From UMGS1279 sp045577495 (GTDB lineage Bacteria; Bacillota; Clostridia; Oscillospirales; Acutalibacteraceae), in NCBI GenBank assembly GCA_045577495.1, contig JAZNIK010000028.1:1-64000 (forward strand): 64,000 nucleotides of DNA, written 5' to 3'. The notes under the pieces are model-generated. The model was not told the origin of the DNA. It worked only from the letters and a program-made list of their open reading frames with translations, and did no database searches. The translations under genes were made by a program, and so were the position numbers. Positions 1-7,404 of this stretch are shown piece after piece. Position 1 is the stretch's first letter. The number at the start of each line of letters is the position of its first letter.

Positions 1-136
1 GTGCCTACTTACTGCAGCGGTGCAGAATATGAAAAAGATCGCAACAATCCTTTCAGGAAAGGATTTATTGCAATCTTTTTTGAATTTCCTATTAAAAAAC
101 TCAAACCTGCCGAATTTTCAGCAGGTTTGTCAGTAG
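1..136 (+). CDS. C-terminal end of a transposase (IS1182-like), cut by window edge
   Basis: Reading frame 2 runs from the window edge to a TAG at 134-136 and encodes about 44 residues beginning CLLTAAVQNMKKIATILS. This resembles the extreme C-terminus of IS1182-type (DDE) transposases, which often end in a leucine/alanine-rich LLTAAxQNxKKIA segment. The rest of the gene lies outside the window, so whether the element is intact cannot be judged. Frame 1 is also open to 141 (TGA), but its translation looks like nothing known. A 9-bp hairpin (102-110 with 121-129) lies in the last codons. The family assignment comes from remembered motif similarity only. Confidence 0.55.
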   Translation, partial: CLLTAAVQNMKKIATILSGKDLLQSFLNFLLKNSNLPNFQQVCQ

Positions 137-140
137 TCTG

Positions 141-173
141 ACCGCAGATTCGATTGAATCTGCGGTGTTTTTT
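141..173 (+). terminator. Rho-independent terminator after the transposase fragment
   Basis: A perfect 11-bp stem (141-151 with 156-166) with a GATT loop is followed by a T-rich run on the plus strand. It ends plus-strand transcription leaving the transposase, before it meets the convergent minus-strand enzyme gene. No T-run follows the hairpin on the minus strand. Confidence 0.85.
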
Positions 174-194
174 GTTTGTTGTAGGGTGACATTT

Positions 195-3100
195 TTAAGA
201 TGCAGGAGTAACGATTAAAAGCATATCGGTATACTTTGAAGTTGAATTACTTATAGGTTTTTCTCCCGGGACTTGATTCCAAAAATATATTGTATCATTT
301 GTATAACCTACAGGGCGAGTGGTATTGCCACGAGTATTAACAGTGTATGTTTCTACTAATTCACCTGTACCAACATCATACCAACTATAATTGTATTTGG
401 AATTTTTTTTCATTCCATTAAGAACACCCATATCTATAGTTTCTTCTCCTGCAAAGTATCCAATGTACATATCAATAGTTCCGTCAGAATTTTTATCTAC
501 GGTTGCAACTGAATAACAATTTTCATATGTTCCATCACCGGTTGTATCATATGGTTTACTATAATAACTACTGTCATCAAAACAGGGGATAAGCTCCCAC
601 CAATTAACACCGTAGGTATCATATAATGTTTCGGTAAGAAATTTTTTCATAACGGTCATATCTTCGGCAGCTTCAGCATAAACTCCGTCAACCCAATTCA
701 TATCTTCATTATAATAGTAATTTTTATTAGGATTGTCAGCATCTTTATAGGGACCCATACCTAATCCCCAGTATATGTTGAAAAAAGGTTGAACTCCGTA
801 GCCATAGCCGTATATTCCGTTTAAGAAGGACATCCAACCCTGTCCACGTCCCCTTAAAGAAGAACATGCAAATTGGTCATATGAACCCTCATAACAAACA
901 ACTGGTTTTGATTTTGGATTATTCCAATAATTTTTAAGAAATTCCCAATATTCAGAAGTAACACCAAATATTTTATTACCATACCACGGGTCGCCGTCTA
1001 ACTTAAAGCCTTGTAATTGTGCGGCATAAAGGTCGTAGTGCTCACTGTCATCAAATATTGATTCAGCTCTTGCTGTTGAACCGTCATCAGTAGCAACAAC
1101 TCCTGTAATACTTTCTTGATGGGCAGTATTTGGATGATTATAAGGGTCATATTCGGCAATATATTCCATTACATCATACCACGGATTATGAAGATTCTCA
1201 TCAAACTGGCAGACAGTAGAATGTGTACAACCGTCTACTAAACCATCGCTGCCTTCTGTGCCATCGCTGTTGTTTATTAAATCTTTATTGTGATAATTGC
1301 CGTAGTTATCATCACATTCTTGCGCAGTTGTCCAAATAACAGGATAAGCGCTGTATCTTGCAACCCAATATCTGCAAAGCTTTTTCAGTTGCTCATCAGT
1401 AATTGTATTATGCCTGTATTCTTTTATAAGCTCCTCGGGATATGAGAATTGCGTGTTAGCGTGAACAAAACCAAGTTCAGCAATATAAGCGAAATATTTA
1501 TCCAAGGTTTTAAACTTTTCAAGTATAAAATCATTTACACCATATGTGAAAATGTTGCCCTCGTTGTCTGCCATCCAGCTATTGCCTTTATGACCACTAC
1601 CAAAAATATCAAGCTGTTGTGATTGAATAACTGTAAAGCCTTGACTTGCGCGATAATCCATAACAAATTCAAATTGTGGTTTGGTTCCAAGTCCTGTGGT
1701 ATCTTTGTCTAAGGCTGAATATTTTTCTTTTAATGCTGCCATCTCAGCATCAGTTAAAGCGCCGTATGTGTAATTTGAACCTACATTTGTATACTCATTG
1801 CCTTTAGGGTCGGTAAGACTTTCCATTGGTAAACTCCAATGGGTATCGCCTAGATAGAAGAAAGGCTCACCGTTTGCGTAGGATAAATATCTGTTACCAT
1901 CTTCAACAGTAAGAAAACCTTTTTTGTAAATATCCAAACTGCCCGAATATTCTACGCAGAACAAAGAACCGCTAATGTTATGTAGACCTTCATTTTCGGT
2001 ATCGTCAGTGCAACTTGTTTTATATTCCCAAGTGCCCGGTTCAGTAAGAGCATAGCGTACCTTCCACTCTGTTCCGCCATTCCAAAAGGCAGGTACTTTT
2101 ATTAAAGTGCCTGTATCTTGATTTGTGAAAGAAACATCAACCTCAACATCATAAACGGGATTTTCATATTCTGTTGTACTGTTGAAGGTGATTTCATTTG
2201 CAACATATGTTTGCTTTGCGGTAAAATGATCGCTTATAGTTTTGTTATTTTTATCTAATAAAGTATTATTGTTTAATATCGTTTGAACGGCGCCATAATC
2301 ATTAAAAAGTTGAGAACTTTCATCGGGAGGTGTGGTTTGGCTAGAAAATTCTTCAATTATTTTTCTCATCACAGTAAAAACAGAAGATGAATATTCGTTT
2401 TCATCATAAACATAGAAATCGTTATAACCGTCATTTAAAATCATATAGCAACGTGCTGTATAAGCATAAGCGTAAGCGGAAAAATCTACAGTTCCTGTAG
2501 ACTTATTATATCCGATGTTATAAAGTACCGCAGATGCAATATTATCATCTGTAAGCTTATTTATATTATTATCTTTATCAAAAAATATGCCACATGATGG
2601 AGAACGACCAGAGTATGAAGTGTTGGCAACAAGTTCTTCATTATTTAGATAAACATTTTTTATCGCTAAAACACCAATTTGTTTTACGGTATATTGTTCT
2701 TGGACTTTTGTATAGTCAGAGCCCTCGGCTGTATCGAATTGATATTTAAATCTTAAACCTTGTTCGCCCTTACTTGTTGTGTTTCTTATTGCATTACCGA
2801 TAAATTGCGTAAAATTTCCGGTTTTATTATTCCAATAGAAGTTATCACTAATAAATTGAACTAGCTCTTCAGCCATAACTTCATGCGCTGTATAGTAGGG
2901 GTGTTCGTTGCCGCCCGAATTGTCTTGTGTTAGTTCTAATGAATAATATCCGTTTTTACTTCCGCCTGCTTCATTTATTATTTGAACAATAGCATCATTA
3001 GCCCAATCGTGCATCATATTATAAATCCAAATGATTTTTGCGTTGGGGTTTTTTGCTCTTGCTAGGGTAAGCATATCTTTAAAGCCCTGAATAACATCTG

Positions 3101-4001
3101 CTTCTGTCAAACCATTGGCTTCATAAGTATCATAATCGTTGGTGCCTAAACCAATAACAATAAAATTCGGTTGTTTTGCAAAATTATATTCAGTATCATC
3201 TTTTGAATAGCGTTGTTTTACATACATTTCTTGCATTGAACCAGTCTGGCCAACACTAGCGCCTATACCACTACTTGCTACTAAAGAAAAGTCCATATTA
3301 AGTGCTTGAGCAGTAAGATAAGCAAAACCTTTGGTTGCATCCTGATAAATCGGTTTGTTGGCAACAGAAGCATCAATGTCGCTATCTTTGGCAAGGTTAC
3401 CGTATCCGGTTGTGATTGAATCACCAATAAACTCTATAAATAATTCGTTATCATTAGGCGGAGAGATTAAAACACCCTTAAGAGAAATTGAACTAACACC
3501 AACAGTGCCGCAAGATAATTCAGTTTGTCGATAGATTTTAAAATTATGATAGCCACTTGATAAATCTTCTGCCAGAGTCATTTTTGTTATGCCTGTTTGT
3601 GTAACATGGCACATTGTTCTATCCTGTGTAATATCATCGACAATTACCGTAAAGTATATACCACCAAGTTCATCTTCAATCAAATCAGAAACTTCAAAGG
3701 ATATAGAAACGGTACCAGAGCAATATGCATTAAATTCCAGTCCGCTTGCACTATAATCCAGCATTAGCGCATTATCGACGATGCTTGTTCTGCCCTGTGT
3801 TTTGTATTTACCTGTTAATTCGGATATGTTATATGTTTTTATAACTTCAAAGTCTGATGGGTCAATATCAACATCACTTCCGCCATAATAATAATCAAGA
3901 ACAGAGGCGTTGATATCAACATCGGCACCTTGTGAGCTAACATTAAAAATAAGCATAAATAACATTATAAATACCATAAAAATGGAAACGATTTTTTTCA
4001 A
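195..4001 (-). CDS. Secreted SGNH esterase - apiosidase-like glycoside hydrolase fusion
   Basis: A 1,268-residue exported enzyme with a TTG start (CAA at 3999-4001) behind an AGGTGAT ribosome site. Domains in order: signal peptide (about 1-25); beta-sandwich (about 50-180) like the N-terminus of CE2 esterases; SGNH hydrolase (about 186-390) with GDS at 193-195, GTND at 286-289 and a C-terminal HP at 367-368; an uncharacterised 170-residue linker domain; DUF5060-type Ig-like domain (about 598-690); DUF4038/apiosidase-like barrel (about 695-1130) with candidate catalytic Glu895 (AQECDD) and Glu1038 (CYEGSYD); C-terminal beta domain. The family knowledge (GH140-like enzymes act on apiose-containing pectin; SGNH/CE2 enzymes deacetylate sugars) suggests combined deacetylation and cleavage of plant cell-wall glycans. 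The exact substrate is inference. There is no dockerin or anchor motif. It is probably co-transcribed with the 47-residue gene 33 bp upstream. Confidence 0.85.
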   Translation of the reverse strand: MKKIVSIFMVFIMLFMLIFNVSSQGADVDINASVLDYYYGGSDVDIDPSDFEVIKTYNISELTGKYKTQGRTSIVDNALMLDYSASGLEFNAYCSGTVSISFEVSDLIEDELGGIYFTVIVDDITQDRTMCHVTQTGITKMTLAEDLSSGYHNFKIYRQTELSCGTVGVSSISLKGVLISPPNDNELFIEFIGDSITTGYGNLAKDSDIDASVANKPIYQDATKGFAYLTAQALNMDFSLVASSGIGASVGQTGSMQEMYVKQRYSKDDTEYNFAKQPNFIVIGLGTNDYDTYEANGLTEADVIQGFKDMLTLARAKNPNAKIIWIYNMMHDWANDAIVQIINEAGGSKNGYYSLELTQDNSGGNEHPYYTAHEVMAEELVQFISDNFYWNNKTGNFTQFIGNAIRNTTSKGEQGLRFKYQFDTAEGSDYTKVQEQYTVKQIGVLAIKNVYLNNEELVANTSYSGRSPSCGIFFDKDNNINKLTDDNIASAVLYNIGYNKSTGTVDFSAYAYAYTARCYMILNDGYNDFYVYDENEYSSSVFTVMRKIIEEFSSQTTPPDESSQLFNDYGAVQTILNNNTLLDKNNKTISDHFTAKQTYVANEITFNSTTEYENPVYDVEVDVSFTNQDTGTLIKVPAFWNGGTEWKVRYALTEPGTWEYKTSCTDDTENEGLHNISGSLFCVEYSGSLDIYKKGFLTVEDGNRYLSYANGEPFFYLGDTHWSLPMESLTDPKGNEYTNVGSNYTYGALTDAEMAALKEKYSALDKDTTGLGTKPQFEFVMDYRASQGFTVIQSQQLDIFGSGHKGNSWMADNEGNIFTYGVNDFILEKFKTLDKYFAYIAELGFVHANTQFSYPEELIKEYRHNTITDEQLKKLCRYWVARYSAYPVIWTTAQECDDNYGNYHNKDLINNSDGTEGSDGLVDGCTHSTVCQFDENLHNPWYDVMEYIAEYDPYNHPNTAHQESITGVVATDDGSTARAESIFDDSEHYDLYAAQLQGFKLDGDPWYGNKIFGVTSEYWEFLKNYWNNPKSKPVVCYEGSYDQFACSSLRGRGQGWMSFLNGIYGYGYGVQPFFNIYWGLGMGPYKDADNPNKNYYYNEDMNWVDGVYAEAAEDMTVMKKFLTETLYDTYGVNWWELIPCFDDSSYYSKPYDTTGDGTYENCYSVATVDKNSDGTIDMYIGYFAGEETIDMGVLNGMKKNSKYNYSWYDVGTGELVETYTVNTRGNTTRPVGYTNDTIYFWNQVPGEKPISNSTSKYTDMLLIVTPAS

Positions 4002-4034
4002 AGCAAATCACCTCATAAAAGTTTAAAATCGATT

Positions 4035-4178
4035 TTATTCTCCAACATCTACGCCAGCATCTTCATCAAATAGGTCTGATAATATATCTAAATTTAATTC
4101 TATTTTTTTAATTCCATCCATAATTTTAATATGTTTAATATTCACCATATCCAAACTAGGCTTTATATATTCCCTCAT
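4035..4178 (-). CDS. 47-residue peptide with YxKPxL N-terminus, upstream of the secreted enzyme
   Basis: This small gene begins with ATG (CAT at 4176-4178) behind a strong GGAGG ribosome site seven to eight bases upstream, and ends with TAA at 4035-4037. The product starts MREYIKPSLDMVNIKHIKIM and ends in an acidic stretch (DLFDEDAGVDVGE). There is no signal peptide, cysteine or transmembrane segment. Short peptides starting M(K/R)xYxKPxL are, to my recollection, common in Clostridia and Bacteroidetes and have no assigned function. Only 33 bp separate it from the start of the secreted glycosidase, so the two are probably one operon. It could be a leader, a RiPP-like precursor or a regulatory peptide; no modification enzyme is nearby. 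Confidence 0.65.
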   Translation of the reverse strand: MREYIKPSLDMVNIKHIKIMDGIKKIELNLDILSDLFDEDAGVDVGE

Positions 4179-4344
4179 AAAAACCCTCCAAAAAAATAGT
4201 TCATATGTTTTTTGAATAAAATTATTCTGTTTCTAATGTTTATTTTATCAATGGGTCTGGATTTATTCAAGGTTGATTTCTATAAAAAAAAGGCTCTTTT
4301 CTCTCGTTTTGGTAATACATATTAATCTGATTTTAAGGTGTAAA

Positions 4345-4390
4345 TTAAAAAAGCACTGCAGATTGTATACCGAAACTGCAGTACTTTTTG
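4345..4390 (-). terminator. Terminator of the ribokinase unit
   Basis: A 10-bp stem with one mismatch (4352-4361 with 4376-4385) is flanked by an A-run on the left and a T-run on the right, so it can work in both directions. It lies just past the minus-strand ribokinase stop codon. Confidence 0.8.
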
Positions 4391-4402
4391 TTTATATAAC
4401 TA

Positions 4403-5278
4403 TTATATTTGAACTTCATCGAGTGCTGGGATACAAGATGCAGCACCCATTCTTGAAACGGCTATAGATGAGGCTTTAGAGGCAATTTTTAGTGCTTCTG
4501 CGGGTGTTTTGCCTACCACTATTGAACTTAAAAAGTAGCCTGTAAATGTATCACCGGCGGCAGTAGTATCAACTGCATTAACCTCAAAAATGGGTTGTTT
4601 AACTGTTTGATTGCAGTTTTTAAAAATGCTGCCATTTTTACCTAAGGTTAAAATCAGATTGCTATCGGGATATTGTTTAGAAAAATTATCTATAATTTTA
4701 TCGGGATTTTCACTCCCAAAAAGACATGCGCCTTCAATTTCGTTGCAGAACCACCATTTTACCTGTTTTAGTGGCAAATCTTTTATTTTTTCATTAAAGG
4801 GAGATGGATTAAAAGCAATTTGCAGTTTTTTGTGTTTTGCAATTTCAAAAATAATATCTAACGCGTTGGTTTCGTTTTGCAAAAGGATGATATCGCTTTC
4901 CTCAGCATCAGATAAAAATCCTTCAATATAATTTTTATTTAACATATGGTTTGTACCGGGAAAAAGCAGTATACAGTTTTGGCCGCTTCTATCTACTTGG
5001 ATAATGGCGTGGCCACAACTACCATTAGTTTTTTTAATTCTGCTAATATCGACGTTGGCAGATGATAAAGTATCTAATAAAAACTGTCCATTATCTCCAA
5101 TATAGGCGCCGTGCAAAACCGTAGCACCCGCTTTAGCGGCAGCAATAGATTGGTTTAAGCCTTTTCCACCGGGAAAAACCTCCATTTTTTCAGAAGATAA
5201 AGTTTCACCAGCTGAAACAAAATGGTCAACCGAATAGACATAATCGATATTAAGAGAACCAAGACTATAAATTTTCAT
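4403..5278 (-). CDS. rbsK: Ribokinase (PfkB family sugar kinase)
   Basis: A cytoplasmic kinase of 291 residues that probably phosphorylates ribose at O5 with ATP. PfkB signature 1 is seen as FPGGKGLNQS (GGKG at 37-40), and signature 2 as DTTAAGDTFTGYF with the catalytic base Asp243. The VDTTAAGDTF context is typical of ribokinase rather than fructokinase. I chose the ATG at 5276-5278, because the ribosome site (AAGGTG) is correctly spaced for it; a GTG nine bases upstream overlaps that site. The 78-residue membrane protein gene lies 64 bp upstream on the same strand, and a terminator follows. No ribose transporter is adjacent, so it probably salvages ribose from nucleosides or imported sugar. 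Confidence 0.85.
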   Translation of the reverse strand: MKIYSLGSLNIDYVYSVDHFVSAGETLSSEKMEVFPGGKGLNQSIAAAKAGATVLHGAYIGDNGQFLLDTLSSANVDISRIKKTNGSCGHAIIQVDRSGQNCILLFPGTNHMLNKNYIEGFLSDAEESDIILLQNETNALDIIFEIAKHKKLQIAFNPSPFNEKIKDLPLKQVKWWFCNEIEGACLFGSENPDKIIDNFSKQYPDSNLILTLGKNGSIFKNCNQTVKQPIFEVNAVDTTAAGDTFTGYFLSSIVVGKTPAEALKIASKASSIAVSRMGAASCIPALDEVQI

Positions 5279-5342
5279 AAAAATCACCTTTAATAAAAAA
5301 GTAGCAAGTTTTGTTTAGTAAAAAATTGCTACTTTTAAAATG

Positions 5343-5579
5343 TTAATTCAATTCATCGTCTTTAGGAATAGTATCAATATCCTCTAACAAAGTTTGGTCG
5401 GTTTCGTCAACATCTTCATCAGTTACTGTAACAACTGTAGTAACAATTTTATTGTTTTTACGATTTAATAAAATAGTCCAGATTAAGCATCCGATAACAA
5501 TAACCGAGCAAACAACTATTAAAACAATGATAATAGGGGATAAACCAACATCACCCGTCATGGGATTAGAAGTTAACAT
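5343..5579 (-). CDS. Small single-pass membrane protein with NPxTGD motif near the N-terminus
   Basis: A 78-residue protein with ATG start behind an AGGAG site (spacing about 7). Only four residues precede an NPMTGD motif (5-10), followed by a hydrophobic helix (about 14-37), basic residues RKNNK, and an acidic, threonine-rich tail (VTDEDVDETDQ...). NPxTG, hydrophobic helix, positive cluster is the layout of a sortase sorting signal, but here it is at the N-terminus and is followed by a charged tail instead of the chain end. There is no recognised domain. Transcription leads into the ribokinase gene, and its promoter region is shared with divergent spo0A. The function is unknown. Confidence 0.6.
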   Translation of the reverse strand: MLTSNPMTGDVGLSPIIIVLIVVCSVIVIGCLIWTILLNRKNNKIVTTVVTVTDEDVDETDQTLLEDIDTIPKDDELN

Positions 5580-5726
5580 AAAAAATACTCCTATTCATAA
5601 TAAATACATTCATATTTTAAAGTATTATAGCATATTTTATTTATTTAGTCAATTTTATTTTGTAGTTTAAAAAATGCACAGATAAAGGAATGAATTTGTA
5701 CGAAAACTTTATCGCAAGATAGTTTA

Positions 5727-5739
5727 TTTTGTCGATAAA
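5727..5739 (+). promoter_or_regulatory. Candidate 0A box in the spo0A upstream region
   Basis: The sequence TTTTGTCGATAAA matches the Spo0A-binding core TTGTCGAA except in its last base, and lies about 120 bp before the spo0A start. Spo0A autoregulation through 0A boxes is known in Bacillus. The rest of 5580-5861 is AT-rich, with no convincing gene, and contains the divergent promoters for spo0A and the small membrane protein. Confidence 0.45.
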
Positions 5740-5812
5740 TATTGTATTTTTTGTAGGAACCTCTAAATATCAAACAATTTACAAATTTTACCATTTTAAC
5801 TATTGCATTATT

Positions 5813-5838
5813 TTGGTATATATGGTAAAATATACCAA
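5813..5838. promoter_or_regulatory. Inverted repeat just upstream of spo0A
   Basis: A perfect 9-bp inverted repeat, TTGGTATAT and ATATACCAA, with an 8-bp spacer ends 23 bases before the spo0A ATG. It could be a repressor operator or an mRNA hairpin near the ribosome site. There is no T-run, so it is not a terminator. Confidence 0.5.
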
Positions 5839-5861
5839 GAAAATGCAAGGAGAAAAATAAA

Positions 5862-6638
5862 ATGGATAAAAAATTAAAAATTGTTATTGCAGATGATTCA
5901 ACTGAATTTGGTGTAAATTGCGCTAATATGTTGAAAACCTATGGTATGGAGGTAGCACTGTGTGAGAAGGACGGGCAAAAGCTTTTGCATCGAATCAAAA
6001 TTTTAAAGCCTGATGTAGCTATTGCAGATGTGTTTATGCCCAATCTTGATATTTTAAGTCTTTTAAATGAAGTAAATGAACTTCCCAAAAATGAAAGACC
6101 GATGGTTTTAGCTATGTCATCGTTTGATAACCCAAGGCTTGAAAAAGAAACTCTTAACGCCGGCGCCGCCTATTATTTTATGAAACCCTTTGATATAAAT
6201 ATGATGGCGGAACGTATTATTCAACTTTCGGGTTGGAAAAACGAGAAACCTGTTTTGGTGGGTAAGGAAAATGCGATATCGGATGTTGATTTGGAAATGA
6301 TGATAACCGAAATTATACATCAAATCGGGGTTCCCGCACATATTAAGGGCTACCATTATTTAAGAGAAGCAATCGTATTATCAATTAAGGATAGCGAAAT
6401 TATAAATTCTGTTACAAAGCTTTTATATCCAACCGTTGCAAAGCGTTTTTCTACTACTTCATCAAGGGTTGAAAGAGCTATAAGACACGCAATTGAGGTT
6501 GCATGGGATAGAGGAGATGTGAATGTTTTAAATTCATATTTCGGCTATACCATACACGTTGGCAGGGGAAAACCAACTAATAGTGAATTTATTGCAATGA
6601 TTGCCGATAAACTACGTTTGCGTTTAAAAATTGGTTAA
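5862..6638 (+). CDS. spo0A: Sporulation master response regulator Spo0A
   Basis: A 258-residue two-domain response regulator. The receiver domain (about 5-122) has the acidic pair Asp11/Asp12, phospho-acceptor Asp56, switch Ser86/Ser87 and Lys108. The C-terminal DNA-binding domain (about 145-258) carries the conserved stretch HQIGVPAHIKGYHYLREAI and the recognition region STTSSRVERAIRHAIEVAW typical of Spo0A only. After phosphorelay activation it binds 0A boxes and switches cells to sporulation or solvent/toxin programmes. ATG start with an AAGGAG site. It is monocistronic here, ending in a strong terminator; the frequent clostridial neighbour spoIVB is absent. Candidate regulatory sites lie upstream. 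Confidence 0.96.
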   Translation: MDKKLKIVIADDSTEFGVNCANMLKTYGMEVALCEKDGQKLLHRIKILKPDVAIADVFMPNLDILSLLNEVNELPKNERPMVLAMSSFDNPRLEKETLNAGAAYYFMKPFDINMMAERIIQLSGWKNEKPVLVGKENAISDVDLEMMITEIIHQIGVPAHIKGYHYLREAIVLSIKDSEIINSVTKLLYPTVAKRFSTTSSRVERAIRHAIEVAWDRGDVNVLNSYFGYTIHVGRGKPTNSEFIAMIADKLRLRLKIG

Positions 6639-6641
6639 AAA

Positions 6642-6674
6642 AACAGGTCATTTCATTGATTGAAATGACCTGTT
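6642..6674. terminator. Bidirectional terminator between spo0A and the histidine phosphatase
   Basis: A perfect 14-bp stem (6642-6655 with 6661-6674), loop TTGAT, with A-rich flank on the left and TTAAAATTT on the right. It serves the two convergent genes. Confidence 0.8.
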
Positions 6675-6679
6675 AAAAT

Positions 6680-7399
6680 TTATAACTTAATTGTGTTGTT
6701 ATATTCAAAAGGTAGCCTGTCTGCATATATGTGAGAGAGGTCGGATAGTGATATGCAGCGGGGAACAGTAATACCATTTTCAACATTTGCAAAATCAAGA
6801 ATAGTTACGCTGGAATGAGAAATGTCAAAGCTACTCCAAAATAGATGCGGTGGTATGCCAAGCAAGTGAGAAAGCCAGGTAGTTCCAAAGCCTTGATGAC
6901 AAAATACGGCAATTCTTTCGTTGTTAGGTTGTGTTATCTTATATATGCTACCATCACGCTTGTATCCGTGCCTAGCTAAAAACTCATCTGATGCATCTGT
7001 AATCCGTTTGTATCCCGCTTTAAAATCATTAGAATAGTTTTTAAAAATGTCTGCCTCATACCAATTTTCTGAGGTTAGATTAACCGTTTTATCGTTTTTA
7101 AGTTCTGTTTGATTATGGTGAAAAACCCAACCTTGTTTTCCGCTATCATATCGTGTAACAAAAAAATCTTTTGCGGCAAGACTTTCGCTTGTCCATTCTT
7201 CTGTGATAATTGGAATACCCAAAAGTTCGCTGGTTGGCATTGCAGTTTGTTGTGCACGAATTAGGGGAGATGCATAAATTTTATCAAGTCCGTGAAGCGC
7301 CAAACGTTTTGCAAGTGCTTTTGCCTGAAGATGTCCTTTGGGTGTTAACGAATCGGGATTGTATATTGGGTCACCATGTCGAATAATAAAAAGTAACAT
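6680..7399 (-). CDS. Histidine phosphatase superfamily protein
   Basis: A 239-residue protein of the phosphoglycerate-mutase-like branch. The RHG motif at 7-9 supplies the phospho-accepting His8, SPLIRAQQTA (44-53) carries the conserved second arginine, and CHQG (167-170) holds the second catalytic histidine, His168. These enzymes remove phosphate from small molecules or proteins; the substrate cannot be told from sequence. It starts with ATG only five bases after the recombinase stop codon, with an AAGGAA site inside the end of that gene, so the two are translationally coupled. A second, dissimilar member of the superfamily is at 23170-23853. Confidence 0.85.
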   Translation of the reverse strand: MLLFIIRHGDPIYNPDSLTPKGHLQAKALAKRLALHGLDKIYASPLIRAQQTAMPTSELLGIPIITEEWTSESLAAKDFFVTRYDSGKQGWVFHHNQTELKNDKTVNLTSENWYEADIFKNYSNDFKAGYKRITDASDEFLARHGYKRDGSIYKITQPNNERIAVFCHQGFGTTWLSHLLGIPPHLFWSSFDISHSSVTILDFANVENGITVPRCISLSDLSHIYADRLPFEYNNTIKL

Positions 7400-7404
7400 T
7401 TATG

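Noticed and set aside
4273..4467. Plus-strand 64-codon open frame
   Set aside because: It overlaps the ribokinase terminator and gene end, lacks a ribosome site and has no protein-like features.
5645..5848. Minus-strand 67-codon open frame upstream of spo0A
   Set aside because: No ribosome site, unusual composition, and it covers the promoter region with the 0A-like box.
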